Assembly: GCF_000234665.1 (NCBI RefSeq)
Contig: NC_018317.1
Location: 343,285 to 407,284 of the forward strand
Source: Leishmania mexicana MHOM/GT/2001/U1103
Taxonomy: Eukaryota; Euglenozoa; Kinetoplastea; Trypanosomatida; Trypanosomatidae
DNA: 64,000 nt
Reading direction: 5' to 3'
The position numbers and the translations under genes were made by a program. Positions 1 through 11,200 of this stretch are shown one piece after another (positions within the stretch are counted from its first letter, which is position 1; each line of letters begins with the position of its first letter). The notes under the pieces are model-generated. The model was not told where the DNA came from. It saw only the letters and a list, made by a program, of their open reading frames with translations, and did no database searches.

Positions 1-3000
1 CGGTGCCGCCGTGAAGGAGGGGCAGAGATGGTAGGAGCGCTGCGCTGGCACCGGTGCGACGGGCTTCTCTTCGGCGGCAGCAATCACTGGCATGACGGGG
101 CTACCTAGCCTAAGTGTGCTTGGCCAGCTCATGCCACCTTTGCAGCTCGCCGGCGACGACTCGATCGCCGTTGGTGACAGATGCAAGCTCCATTCGCTCG
201 TCGTCGCGCCCAGCACCGACACAGACAGCTTCTCGTCCTGCGCCCGCGCCGAATCTTGGATGAAGTCAACTGCAGACTGCAGGGCGTCCTCTCGCAGCAC
301 CGGCCCGAAATCGAGCGGCGTCTGTCCGACCACCCTGGCATACACCGAAAGCATGACGTGCTTCGCACCTGTGCTGAGGGTGTACAGAGGGAAAAGTGGC
401 AGCCACTTCGCCATGTCCACTGGACAGGCACGGCCAAACGGCAGAAGACCTGCAGCCTGAAACAGAACCCGCCACACGCAACTCATCGCCCGCGCTGTGC
501 GCACCAAGGCCGCCGTCGACCTGTGCGCCGCCAGCGGCCCGCTCATCAGCAACGCACCCATGTCCACGATGAGGGTGGCAGAAGGCACTTGCAGAGCAAC
601 GGCGAGGGCCACATCATCGCTGAGCGTGCACGCGTCTCCTGCCTCGCGCTCGCTGCACACGAGGCTAAAGTTGCCCGTCACATCCACTTCGACGGGAGCG
701 GGCAGGAACGCTGCGTTGCGTGGCGGACTGCCGGCTCGCTCGTGCCCTGCATGCGTGGTTGCGACCGACCCCGAGAGGCGGGCGGTAGCAGTCGCTACCG
801 GTAGCATTGCGACTGTCGACATGCGCCGCTCCGCCCGCCACTGCTGCTCTTCCCGTAGGGCATCCACCATCATGCGTCGGTCATCGGCGCGGATGCTCTC
901 GCGTCCGCCAGCGAAGAGGAAGAGAAGCTTCATGAGCATCGACATAGTGACCGTCAGCATCGGTGGCCCTCCACTGTTTGCCTCCTTCACGGCGAAGGAG
1001 CTGACAATGAACAGGTTTGGGTACTGCTTCCGCATGGTGGGGAACGCGTCGTCCATGAGGATTTTGTAGCCGGTGCAGTACGCCGTCGCGAACCGCTCCA
1101 TCGTCTCCACCACCTCGTCCGAGGCGGTATGGCCTGACTTATGCAGCTCACGCCAGCGCGACACACAACCAAGGACGGCACCAAGCGCGAAGGACGACAT
1201 CATCTGCGACGCGAGGGTAGACAGCTGGCTGATCCCCAGCAACAGTGCTTCGGGCGTTCTAAAGCTCTGGTGCCCACTCAGCAGCGCGACGCGCTCCGTC
1301 ATAGAGACAAAGAAGTCCTTCTTTCGGCGCGCGTGAACGCCGCATCCAACGTAGTTCTCCGGGATGGCGGCAGTGGGTAAGAGGTAGTCATGGTTCAGTC
1401 GCGAGTTGATGCCGAGCGGCATGCTCTCGGCGAAGATGAGCATGTAGCGAAGCGTGATGTCCTTTGTGTCGTTGAACAGCTTGACAAGGTCACCGCCCAT
1501 GGCGGCCAGCGCGTCTTCACGGATCTGCGCCGCCTGCGCTTCCTCCTTGTTCATGGGTGGCAACACGATTTCCGTCTTCGAAATCCACGTACCACTGCTT
1601 TGCGGGTCCGCGGCAGAGCTGTCGTCTACGCATCCAGGCAGACGCACCGGCACTGACGCCGTGACGGGCAACAGCACCGACGTGCCAAAGGAGTCTGTGC
1701 TGGAAAGCGCGGAGGTCAAGAAGAACCGCAGCACTGAGGACGCATTCAGCACCCGCAGCTTGCTCTCGATACCCCGCACACGCTTCGCCAAAGACTGCAG
1801 GTAAAAGTCCACCACGTCGTCCTGCTCGGCGATGGCGGTGAGGTCCGACATGGAGAGTGGCCGCGGCGGTGGCGCTGGCACCCTGGTAAACGCCGTCAGC
1901 GGCTGCGACGGGAAGTGCGGGAAGAGGACACGATCTGGCACGTGCCCCATGACGCTGGACACGCCTTTCCGGTTCGCCATTGGAGCTACTGTGTCCATTG
2001 GCAGCGATGTGAGCGGCGTCGTCGGCACCGTAGTGCACTTGCCCGTCTCCGTCGTCTCGTCGCTCTCGCTACCGAGGCCCTCGCCGTCGCTGCCCCAGTT
2101 CGCCTCGGCGGTATTGAACAGGTGCGGCGCGGTCTCGTCGCAGGCATGTGTCGTCTCTGCGTCGTCCCAGCTCTTCATCTTTGAGTAGCGCGCGGCGCAC
2201 TCCGCATCGCCGCGGTCGTCTCGCTCAGGCACCGCTGTTGTTGCCGAGGACGCAAGGCCGCTGATGCCCGTGGCGCCGCCACCCCGTTTGCGAGCGATCA
2301 GTGCGTCACGCATCACCGCCCACGACACGGTCAACGCCGTTGCTGCTTCGGGGCGGTGGTCGACCACAATCTGGCGCAGCGGAGCGCTGGCACCGCCGCT
2401 CATGGCGCCCCTGTTGTTGACGCCCACCTCCATCAACATCCTTGCCGACAGCGTCTTGAGCGACTCAGCGACAAAGATGTAGTCACTTATAGAGAGAAAG
2501 CCCGACGCCATGCACTCTAGCTCGCCAACTGGCGCTTTCCAGACGTCTTCCGCTCCCGTGACGCTGGCGGTTTCGAAGACCTCCGACTCGCGGTGCTTGT
2601 TCGCCTGAGCGGTGAGTACGGGAGTGGAACCATAGACGTGTCGAGCGCCCGCGGAGTCGGCGCCAGAGACCTTGTCCATGTCAGAGAAATTGAGGGCGAG
2701 GGGGATGAGCAAGCGGCTACTATTCATGCAACCTCGGTAACTGCTATCAACACTGACATTGCTGCTGCCGAGATGATGCCCGTTATCTCTCTGAGGGGTC
2801 CCTGTCGATCCGCCAGTGTAGCGGCCGGCATCCGGCTTCTGCGGTGTTCTGAGCACCGAGGGCAATGGCGTCGTCGCTGTGCACACGCCGTCTATGGTGT
2901 AGCCGTTTTCGCCTTGCCGGTTTCCAGCTTTGGAAGCTGGAATAAACGGACGCGACAGAGAAGCTGCGGCGGGTGCGTCGGCCCTAGCACTGGGCTGCAG

Positions 3001-3132
3001 CGGTTTGGTCGGTCTGACGACCATCATTGGCGTTGCGGCTGCTGCGGTCGTGGTCTTCGCTGTCGATGTCGGGCATTTGTGACGCGAGTCTGGCTGGATG
3101 GCCGACACCCTGTGCACCTGCCCTTGGCCCAT
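1..3132 (-). CDS. Large kinetoplastid hypothetical protein, paralogue A (3' end beyond window)
   Basis: I translated the minus strand by hand: the frame is open from an ATG at 3132 to the left edge, 1044 codons without a stop, with an in-frame stop upstream at 3271-3273. The first ~150 residues are Ser/Thr/Ala/Pro-rich low complexity, so a later ATG (for example near 2680) is possible. From about residue 570 it aligns with the neighbouring gene at 3646-8244: shared features include a FFVS segment (near 1310), an R-A/V-DDRR motif (near 880), RVLFQA-G-LP-G-ACP (near 450) and PSFTAA at the very edge. By that alignment roughly 780 residues are missing to the left. No known domain, signal peptide or enzyme motif was recognised; the function is unknown. 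Confidence 0.85.
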   Translation of the reverse strand, partial: MGQGQVHRVSAIQPDSRHKCPTSTAKTTTAAAATPMMVVRPTKPLQPSARADAPAAASLSRPFIPASKAGNRQGENGYTIDGVCTATTPLPSVLRTPQKPDAGRYTGGSTGTPQRDNGHHLGSSNVSVDSSYRGCMNSSRLLIPLALNFSDMDKVSGADSAGARHVYGSTPVLTAQANKHRESEVFETASVTGAEDVWKAPVGELECMASGFLSISDYIFVAESLKTLSARMLMEVGVNNRGAMSGGASAPLRQIVVDHRPEAATALTVSWAVMRDALIARKRGGGATGISGLASSATTAVPERDDRGDAECAARYSKMKSWDDAETTHACDETAPHLFNTAEANWGSDGEGLGSESDETTETGKCTTVPTTPLTSLPMDTVAPMANRKGVSSVMGHVPDRVLFPHFPSQPLTAFTRVPAPPPRPLSMSDLTAIAEQDDVVDFYLQSLAKRVRGIESKLRVLNASSVLRFFLTSALSSTDSFGTSVLLPVTASVPVRLPGCVDDSSAADPQSSGTWISKTEIVLPPMNKEEAQAAQIREDALAAMGGDLVKLFNDTKDITLRYMLIFAESMPLGINSRLNHDYLLPTAAIPENYVGCGVHARRKKDFFVSMTERVALLSGHQSFRTPEALLLGISQLSTLASQMMSSFALGAVLGCVSRWRELHKSGHTASDEVVETMERFATAYCTGYKILMDDAFPTMRKQYPNLFIVSSFAVKEANSGGPPMLTVTMSMLMKLLFLFAGGRESIRADDRRMMVDALREEQQWRAERRMSTVAMLPVATATARLSGSVATTHAGHERAGSPPRNAAFLPAPVEVDVTGNFSLVCSEREAGDACTLSDDVALAVALQVPSATLIVDMGALLMSGPLAAHRSTAALVRTARAMSCVWRVLFQAAGLLPFGRACPVDMAKWLPLFPLYTLSTGAKHVMLSVYARVVGQTPLDFGPVLREDALQSAVDFIQDSARAQDEKLSVSVLGATTSEWSLHLSPTAIESSPASCKGGMSWPSTLRLGSPVMPVIAAAEEKPVAPVPAQRSYHLCPSFTAAP

Positions 3133-3645
3133 TTGCGTGTGCTGTGTAGCGGAATACAGGGTAGGGACGCCAAGGAAAGAAAATGCAGGAGTGAGTGCTG
3201 CGCTGCGCTCGCGCGGAGAGAGAGGGCGGGGGAGGGGGAGGGAGATGTTGGATGCCCACGGTGTCCATTTCTATGTCATACAGCACTACTTCGGCGTCAA
3301 GTCCTAGCCCACCCCTCACTCCCCACCTCCACCCGCGTGGTGCGAAGCAGCAGCAGACACATACGCCGGTAGAGCAGGTCACATCACCGCCGCACCCATT
3401 GTGCCGGCCGCCACGCGGTGCATCCTTCTCTTTTGGGGTGGCACTCAGGCCTCCCCCCACACCAACAGTGGGCTCTGTGACCGAACCGCAAGGGTGTGTG
3501 TGTGTGTGTGTGTGTCCTCCCCCTCACTCCTCAACGCCATCACGGCGAACAGAGTGATGTCAAAGAGAACAGAAACAAAAGAGGCGACGCGTGTGCGCTG
3601 GTGGGGCGCTGGTGGTGGTGGTGGTGGCAGAGAAGCGAGAAAACA
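3133..3645. other. Intergenic: 3' UTR of the 3646-8244 gene and 5' leader of paralogue A
   Basis: Holds a degenerate SIDER-like segment (about 3310-3490), a TG dinucleotide tract (about 3493-3514) and GGT triplets (about 3610-3628). On the coding strand a pyrimidine-rich run around 3160-3240 ends in AG near 3142, a plausible spliced-leader acceptor about 10 bases before the ATG at 3132. Confidence 0.7.
3310..3490 (+). repeat. SIDER-like degenerate retroposon fragment
   Basis: This stretch shares a collinear block with 40780-41030: a GCAGCAGCAG run, then ACGCCGGTAGAG, GAGCAGGTC, GTGCCGGCC-(g/t)CACGCGGTGCATCC, GGGG-GGCACTC and a TTCCCCCCAC-like run. The GCCGGCC...GTGGTGC-like core resembles the 5' signature shared by trypanosomatid ingi/L1Tc/SIDER retroposons as I remember it. 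It lies in the 3' UTR of the upstream gene, where SIDERs usually sit. Only about 180 bases are recognisable. The signature reads on the plus strand, antisense to the genes. Confidence 0.55.
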
Positions 3646-6600
3646 CTAATTCACTTTGCGCGGCACGCACAACACCTCGCGTATCACACGTGAGCAGCAG
3701 TGCGTCATGAGCGGACTCTTCGCCAGGGAGGAGGCCATGAATCCGCGCGCCATGTTCACCCACAACTCCTTGTTCTTCGCCCCGTGGCCGTCACGGCGCA
3801 CGGGGCTCCAGGCAAGGTCGTTCGCGAGGTAGAGCGAGATGTACTCGCGGCGCGAAGGCAGACGCGCGTGCAGCTGGTCATTGCTGTGGCTGTTCAGCAC
3901 CAGCGGTGGGGCACGGCTCTTCTTCCCCTTTATCTGCTGCTGGTCACGATACTCTTGTATTGCGTCCTGAACAGGCACGTGCGCGCCACGCAAGAAAGAA
4001 TGCACACAGCTGCCACTGTCACCGCTATAGTTGCTCATGTCGCTGCTGCTGCGGTGGAATGCGCTGCCCGTGCGGTTGTAGGCTTGGATCGACGTCAAGT
4101 ACCCGAGCACGCTCGTCGGCGTTCTGGGTGTGCTCAGTGGATGGTCCAGCGGAATCGAGGCGTTCGGTGTGTCGCGCGACTGCTGCTGGAGCAGCGATGC
4201 CTTGTCCTCTCTAATTTCGTCGGCAAGGCTGTGAGTGACGGGGAAGATGTGCGAGTCGGGGTTGTCCAGGCTGCGCATGTGTAGGAAGGCCACGTACTGG
4301 TGATCCGTCATGTTCAGAATTTCGTAGGCGGAGTTCAGCAGCAGCGTCGGGCTTAGCAGGTTGCCATCCGCCGGCTCCAGCCACATGAGGTTCTTGGATG
4401 AGTAGTCACCGCTCATGACCGCCCTCTTCATCAGTAGGAACGCCAACGGGGCGATCGGGGCCGTGAAGTGCACGCCGTTCGTGATGGCGTTACCGAGGAG
4501 AACGCCGATCGAGTAGTAGATACTGTGCAGCGCCTCCTCCGTATCGCAGAGCAGCCCGTTCGGACCAGGATGGCTGCTCTTGCCGCCGTCCTGGTTCCCG
4601 TCGCCGTTCAAGACGGAGGCGATGAGGTTCTGATTCGACCAGCACACCGTATCGTCGTTCGGGTTGACGAAGGTGAAGGCGCTCACGGAGGCACGTTCGT
4701 GGCCGATGGTCAAGATGCGCAGCGGAACGGCGAATGGCATGTCCGGCGCCGTAACATGCAGGACCACCTCTCTGTAGTACGCGTTGTGCCTGTCACTCTC
4801 GTCCTGCTTCTCGGCCGCCGCCGCCACCGCACTCAACGAGTTGGCCCTGCTCATGCGCCACGATTGCCTAGCGAGCGGGCTGCACGGCAGCACCTCGAGC
4901 ACTCTCCACTGCACACCAATGCGGCGGCTAACCTTTTCATGCAGGCCGAGGACGTCGTGCATGACGCCTTGGTACGCGCGCGCCGTCTCCGCCACGGCAC
5001 AGCTGCTGCTGGACATGATCATAGAGTCGTCCTCCAAAGCAGTGTTGTGGGCGCCCACGTGACTGTGAAGAGATGAGACTGTGTCACTACTGTGCTTCTC
5101 GGGCCCATCAACGATGGCCAGGTGCGTCCGCGCCCTCGCAGCTGCCGCGTTGCCGCTGTTGTTGTCCGCGGCCCCAGTCGCACCTTCCTTTCCACCTATC
5201 AGCGCTTCCGACGTACCATTGCCCTCGGACACACGGGAGATGGCGCCGGTGAAGTCGTGTGCACGTGAGGTGCGCGATTGCTGCTGCTGCTGCTGCGACG
5301 AGCTAGACATCCTTGTCGCATCACCGCCGCCCGCCACCGACGTGGCCACGCGCTCTGCCATGACGCACACCAGGTCGCCGGCACAAAAGGTCACCAACGG
5401 CTCGCCAGATGTCCAGCGAAGCATCAAGAGCCCTTGACTGGGCAGCAGCTTCGGCACAGCGTGGCGGAGCGCCGGCGCGATATCGGGGCGGTCAGCCTCT
5501 ATGTCGCGAGTCGAACAGTAGAAGGTGGTGTGCACGGAAGGCGTCAGCTCCGTCACGCGGTGAGGGCGCATAGTGGCCTCGTCGCTGCAGCGCAAGTAGA
5601 GCTGCATCTGCGGATTCGTGTACGTGTACACGTCGATGTTGAGGTTCTCCTCCATCAGCGTGCTACACGAGGAAGACGCGTCGGAGGAGGCCGAGGAGCT
5701 GCGGCGCTCATCTCTGCAAGACTTGCCGTCTGCTGTAGTCGGTAATGGGGAGAGACTGGGGGACGTCCTGTGCATAAAAGCCGTGCTCTTTGACCACGAG
5801 GCGCTGCTGCCGCTCATCGACGGCAACAACGGTTCACCTGCGCTCGCCGACCGCTGCGTCGCATCCACGCTGGCCGTGTCGCTGCTGCTGTCTGAGTTGC
5901 AGGGGGAGTGGCCGACGGTGAAGTTCGGCTCGAAAAAGTAGTTGCAGATATCCGCCAGGCCCCGGCCTGTCACTCTCTTCAACGCCGCCGTGAAGGAGGG
6001 GAGCGTCATGTCCTTCTGCAGCTTCAGCGGCACTCGTTGGATGGCGGTGACCTGGGCGGTGTAAAGGTACACGAGGACGCGCTTGCCCTCCGAGTTAACC
6101 GCGTAGAAGGGGAACAGCGGAAACCACTCCCTGATAGTCTGCGGGCAGGCGTTGCCGCAAGGCAGGGCGCCGACGGCCTGAAACAGCACGCGCATCGCAC
6201 CGCAGCACTCGTCCATCTCCATGAAGGTGAGGGGCTTGCCGTGGTGCTGCGGGGGGAGGAGGCCGTGGCTCGACGTGATCGGCACGCCCATCATGCACCC
6301 AATCCAACAGATGAGGTTGAGAATCGGCACCTCGAGCATGGCGCTAAGCGCCACGTCGTCTGTCATTCGGTTGACGTCAGCCTGCACGCGGCGGTCATCC
6401 GCAACGATGCTGCGCTGGCCACCGCCGGTCAGGAACATAAGCTTCAGCGCTATCCCGCTTAGCAGCCGCGTCACATCAAAGTCATTTTTTTCCTCCGGCG
6501 TCGCGGCCATCTCCAGATAGGCAAAGAGATCGGGGTTGCAGTCCCGCAGCTTTTCCATCTTGGCGCGGTTCTCGCTAAGGAAGCGCGCCACCAACTCCTT

Positions 6601-8244
6601 TGTCAGCACCATCAGCGACATCTCGCCCGTGACGACGTCGCGCTTGAGCTTCTCAAGCTTCTCCACCGCCGTGTCCGAGTACGTGTGCACAGAGGCAGTC
6701 TTGCGGCCAATCAGCTGCTCGAGCGTGACACCGAGCTGCGCCGCCCTTGCCTTGTTGTCGCGGAACACCTGCCGCTCGCGCAGAACATCGGCGAGGTGAA
6801 CAAGTACTGTCAGGACCATTGACGAGCACGCTGTGGTAACGACCAGCCCGGCGTGGCGGACGGCTGAGTAGAGCTGCTGTGCGGTCTGGATCGCGTCCGC
6901 CTGGTCCTCGCGAGTGAAGGGGGCGAAGTCGCCGGGGTCAACGTTGATGTGGCCGTTCACGTCTGCCGTTGCGTTGCGGTTCATGCCCGCTGGCACGCGC
7001 CCATTGAGAAGCTGCCGCCGCGACTCGATGGAAACAAAGAAGGAGAGCGCGTCGAGGTCGCCTACTTTCGTTTCCTGGTACGCCACCTGCTCGTATACGA
7101 CTGGAGTGGAGCTCGAGAAGTACTGACTCGACAGCGAGGACACGATGGCGACGGGGACTCGCGCGGCGATGAGGTGGAAGCAGTCGAAGCTGGTCGACGC
7201 GGTTGTCTGCAGGCGCGTGAGCAACACGCTCAGCGGCTCGTGGCGCTGCGTCGTCGTCGTCGTCGTGCCTGGGACGCACAGCTGATGAGGTTTAGCATTG
7301 CTGGCGCGGCTAAGGGAGCGGCCGTCCTTGCGGTTGCAAGAGATGCCATCCGACTCGACTGCAGAGACTCCAGCCACGGCGACTTCGTGGCAATAGCTGT
7401 CCGCCAGCAGCGTCTCACGATTGCCCTTCGTTCCACGATGGTCGCCCTTTTCCATCAAGGCGCCGCTCAGCTCCGTGAGGCACTCGCGCAGCCGACCGTA
7501 GCACTCCCGCCGCTTCTGGTTCAACTGCATCACCTCCTCCCGGCTGAGGGCGACACAAGTGGCCTCCTTTGGCTGACCCCACGACTGCCAGCGATCCCTG
7601 CCGAGGATGGAGAGCATCACCGCGTCGATGTACCACTTATCCCTCAGCTCTGTCGTCAGAAAAGGTACCCAGAAGCGCCGCATACGGGCGTAGTCCTCAC
7701 GGGTGAGGAAGCCGGAGAGCACACACTCCAGATCCCCTTGGGGAGGGAAAAAGATGCCGAGAAGAATGTCACGTGCCTTGTTGGCCGTTAGCCGCGGCTT
7801 CGCTGTCACAGATGAGCTTTGCGAGGCGATGGTGACACTGATAGACCGCGATGACTCCAACGTGTTGAGGCTGGGAGAAATGGAGAGCCGGTGAGGCGGG
7901 TTGTTTGCCTCCCCCACGGCTACCGACACCCTGTGGCTTGACTTGTCACCGTCGCATCCTCGGCCTCCTCGGGCGCTACCCTTCGCAAATGGCGAGGAGG
8001 GTTGCTGTTGCGGCTTCTCTATTCGCTTATGTACTCCGAAGGTGCTCAGTGATCGCATGGAGGAGATTCGTGACGCCCGTAGCTGCCGGCTAGCCGGCTG
8101 CGGCAGGGCACTCGTGCCATTGACGGGGTTCGGGGGGTAGCACAGCGGGTTCACTGCAGCTGGTTCGGGGAAGATCGGCGCCTTGCTGTTGCGTAGATCA
8201 CCACCACCGCCTCCGCCTCCGCCCCGTGCCTGTGCATTGCCCAT
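3646..8244 (-). CDS. Large kinetoplastid hypothetical protein, paralogue B (1532 aa)
   Basis: Complete frame of 1532 codons from ATG at 8244 to TAG at 3646-3648. The protein starts MGNAQA, which fits an N-myristoylation signal (Gly2, Ala at position 6), followed by a polyglycine stretch at residues 8-15. A Gln6 run falls near residue 985 and Ser-rich low-complexity linkers are scattered between more ordered blocks. The block around residues 450-760 is homologous to paralogue A to its left, so the two are a tandem duplication that has diverged strongly. No catalytic motif, membrane segment or known domain was recognised. The possible lipid anchor suggests membrane association, but this is inference from the first six residues only. 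Confidence 0.9.
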   Translation of the reverse strand: MGNAQARGGGGGGGGDLRNSKAPIFPEPAAVNPLCYPPNPVNGTSALPQPASRQLRASRISSMRSLSTFGVHKRIEKPQQQPSSPFAKGSARGGRGCDGDKSSHRVSVAVGEANNPPHRLSISPSLNTLESSRSISVTIASQSSSVTAKPRLTANKARDILLGIFFPPQGDLECVLSGFLTREDYARMRRFWVPFLTTELRDKWYIDAVMLSILGRDRWQSWGQPKEATCVALSREEVMQLNQKRRECYGRLRECLTELSGALMEKGDHRGTKGNRETLLADSYCHEVAVAGVSAVESDGISCNRKDGRSLSRASNAKPHQLCVPGTTTTTTQRHEPLSVLLTRLQTTASTSFDCFHLIAARVPVAIVSSLSSQYFSSSTPVVYEQVAYQETKVGDLDALSFFVSIESRRQLLNGRVPAGMNRNATADVNGHINVDPGDFAPFTREDQADAIQTAQQLYSAVRHAGLVVTTACSSMVLTVLVHLADVLRERQVFRDNKARAAQLGVTLEQLIGRKTASVHTYSDTAVEKLEKLKRDVVTGEMSLMVLTKELVARFLSENRAKMEKLRDCNPDLFAYLEMAATPEEKNDFDVTRLLSGIALKLMFLTGGGQRSIVADDRRVQADVNRMTDDVALSAMLEVPILNLICWIGCMMGVPITSSHGLLPPQHHGKPLTFMEMDECCGAMRVLFQAVGALPCGNACPQTIREWFPLFPFYAVNSEGKRVLVYLYTAQVTAIQRVPLKLQKDMTLPSFTAALKRVTGRGLADICNYFFEPNFTVGHSPCNSDSSSDTASVDATQRSASAGEPLLPSMSGSSASWSKSTAFMHRTSPSLSPLPTTADGKSCRDERRSSSASSDASSSCSTLMEENLNIDVYTYTNPQMQLYLRCSDEATMRPHRVTELTPSVHTTFYCSTRDIEADRPDIAPALRHAVPKLLPSQGLLMLRWTSGEPLVTFCAGDLVCVMAERVATSVAGGGDATRMSSSSQQQQQQSRTSRAHDFTGAISRVSEGNGTSEALIGGKEGATGAADNNSGNAAAARARTHLAIVDGPEKHSSDTVSSLHSHVGAHNTALEDDSMIMSSSSCAVAETARAYQGVMHDVLGLHEKVSRRIGVQWRVLEVLPCSPLARQSWRMSRANSLSAVAAAAEKQDESDRHNAYYREVVLHVTAPDMPFAVPLRILTIGHERASVSAFTFVNPNDDTVCWSNQNLIASVLNGDGNQDGGKSSHPGPNGLLCDTEEALHSIYYSIGVLLGNAITNGVHFTAPIAPLAFLLMKRAVMSGDYSSKNLMWLEPADGNLLSPTLLLNSAYEILNMTDHQYVAFLHMRSLDNPDSHIFPVTHSLADEIREDKASLLQQQSRDTPNASIPLDHPLSTPRTPTSVLGYLTSIQAYNRTGSAFHRSSSDMSNYSGDSGSCVHSFLRGAHVPVQDAIQEYRDQQQIKGKKSRAPPLVLNSHSNDQLHARLPSRREYISLYLANDLAWSPVRRDGHGAKNKELWVNMARGFMASSLAKSPLMTHCCSRVIREVLCVPRKVN

Positions 8245-11200
8245 TTCGCTTCACCTCCCCTCCCTTCCTCCTGCTCGTCTTCGTCCGCTTCGCTCCACGC
8301 GTGGCAGCAGTGGCAGCCGCGACCAAGATCTCGACGACGACACGAAGAAGAGGCCGCCAAACTCGTGGAAGGCGCTAGCACATGCACCCCTCCCCCCTCC
8401 CCAACAACAGAGGTACGTGAGTCTCACCTGACGTGGCACGCGACGCCACCGTCTGCCAGTGCAGCCACAAAAGAAGAAGAGAGTGCACGAGCAGGAGAGT
8501 GTCGCAGGGGAGGGGGGAGGGGGACGACTGGCGGCAGCTGATGAGGCTTATCCTTTTGCCGCTCGTTGCTCTTGGCGTTTATGCGTGCGTCTGCTGTATG
8601 CGTGTATTGTTTGACGCGCGTACCCCTCAGCTGTGGCGCCGCTTCGTGTGCTGACTTTGGCACGCGCCCTCCCCTCCCTCCCTCCCCTCCCTCCCTCTCT
8701 CCCCTTTTTGATGATGATTGTGTCGTTCTCGCTGCGGCAGCAACACCAAAGGAGGATGCAGCGGTGGGCGGGGGGGGGGGAGGGGGAGGGCCAGCGAAAC
8801 AGCAAGATAACGAGGAGCACCGCGCGACCCACGCAACGCGAGCATACTAGTTCACCAGCGAGCGAGAAGGTAGAGGCGGACACGAAAAGTCGCGACAACC
8901 ACGCCACGCCGAACGCGAGAGGGAGGACGACGCAGGAAAGGGGAGCCGCCGGTGAGGCGAGGGGGGGGGATGTAAGGAAAAAAAAGAGAAACAGAGGAAG
9001 AATGGAGAGAGAGGGGGGGGGGTGGCGCACACGCACACGCACACACGCACACGTTTAAAGGGGGAAAGCACACACACACACACACACACACACAAAATTT
9101 TACGTATGCGCGTCTGTGCGAAGGATGGCGTCGATAGGCGCACACGCGCTGTGTCCCTCCCTGTGGAGCGAGAAGGTTGGGCGAACCGCAAGAGATGGCG
9201 GAGGCGGAGGGGGGAGGGAAGGAATAGAGATAGATGACGGCAACGATGATGGCAACCACAGCAACACCCAAAAAAAGAAAAAAAAACGAAGAGATCCGGC
9301 CCGAAATAACTACGAAGGAAAACAAAGAATGGGGGGGGGGAGGAGGGGAGAAAGTGAAGGTGAATGGTTGAGTAATGGGATAACGGAGGCTGTATAGTGA
9401 GATGCAGAGAGGCGCAGGCAATAGGCACACAAAGAAGGTTCGTGGTGTGTGGGGGGGGGGAGGGGGCGGGCCACTCCTCCTGTTGAAAGGCGCGAGGGGA
9501 GAAGGCGTGCGCTGCCCTCGACGACGATGATAGCGAAGAGGCGCTGAGGCGGTGATATGGTGCACAGCAACGACAACCACGGCAACAAAACGGAGGATGG
9601 CGGGCACGAGAAGTAGAAAGGGAAGCGGGAGATCGCGATACGACTCTTGGCGTGGGCCTGCCTTTAGCTTCCCAAGCCGAGAGGAAGGAAAGCCAGCGTG
9701 TCAACGGCCCTGGAGAGAGAGAGAGATCGTTCTGTGCTGTCCCCCCCTCCCTCCGCACCCCACTCTCTCCGCCTCCGTGAGGGTGCGACACGATCTCGTG
9801 CGAGCGTCGGGAAAGCAAGGAAAGAGAGACGCACACAGATACACCCAGGTCAGCGCGATCGCGATGCAGCCCGATTTGGATTTTGCTGCCCTTGTACACG
9901 TCGGTGTTCGCTGCTGTTTGTGTGCGCGCCTCCTTCAGCAGCTCCGCGCTCTGCTGCTGCTGCTGCTGCCGCTGCGTGGGGAGGGGCAGCGACTTCCGTC
10001 TTCTGTCTGTGTATGACGTCGCTCGCACACCAGCGCGCTCCCTGTTGTTTCTGTGATACAGAGATGCAACAGGACGCAAGGATGTGTGAGAGCGGCAAGC
10101 GGCAAGCGGCAAGATGAAGCGCAGACGTCAATCGCCCGCCCACTCTGGTCTGGTACGCGCAGATACGGGCACAAGGAGAAAAAAAAAACGTGACAGGAAG
10201 ACGTGGCACACGGCGCCAAGAACACAGGCGAGATGTGGGAGCGTAAAAGGCGTGCTTTTCGCCTTATGCGCGACTGATGCGCGTGCGGGTGCGTAACACA
10301 AACGAACGAACGTGTGCAGCCATCGACAGAGGAGGAGAGCAGAATGAGAAGGGAAGGGGGAGGGGGGGGAAGGAGAAACAGGGTGGCGCTCGTGTAATGG
10401 ATTACGATGGGTATCTCGCCCTAAGGAGCGATTACGGCCTCAGTGCGCATGCGTGCGGGCGCGCACATGTCGAGCGTCCGGTTCGACAACCGCCTCGCCG
10501 CTCCCCTTTCTTCTACGCGTTCGGCCCTTCTTTCGTTGTTGATGAGAGATAATGGGCACCGTCTGCGTGTCGGAGGAGGGGGAGGGGACGCACGGTGTCG
10601 GCCGCAAACGTATTTGTGCCCTCCGCGGAGTACGCCATGCGCGGCGATTCCGCCCGCCCGCCACCTTTCCTGCGAGCACGGGTGCACACATGCACATCGT
10701 CGCCATTTTCATTTTTTTGTTTTCCACCTCTTCTTTTCATCCTTGCACCCTTTTCCGTTCTTTCGTTTTATTTGTGCTCGCATGCGCCACGTGTGCGACT
10801 TTCTGGGCAGCGGGCACCCACCTCGTTGCACACACACACACACACACCGTAATGGTCCACGGCGATGATAGCTGCTTCATCGGGCCAGGCCATCGATCGA
10901 ATGAATCATCGCGCACAAACACAAAAAAACGGAGCGGCACACGAGAAAGCCACGTGGCACCAACAGCGGTAGACGCACAAAATACACACGCATACATCCC
11001 ATAAAACTAAGGCGGCGAGGGTACATACAACGGAGTGCACAGAGCGAGAGCGAGAGCGAGCGAGCGAGGGGGATGCCGAGTACGACTTCACGGACACAAC
11101 AGAGGCAGCACAGATTCGAAACAACAATAGAAAAAAAGGAAGAGGCGAGGGCGAAACGTTGTCACACGCACAGACATGCGCACCTCCAGTGAGTCCACTC

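Noticed and set aside
7..1069. Plus-strand frames of 120-207 codons at the left edge
   Set aside because: They lie opposite the open frame of paralogue A, which shows homology to its neighbour.
8847..10112. 421-codon minus-strand frame
   Set aside because: Opens with TTG, and the product is translated microsatellite and pyrimidine tract.
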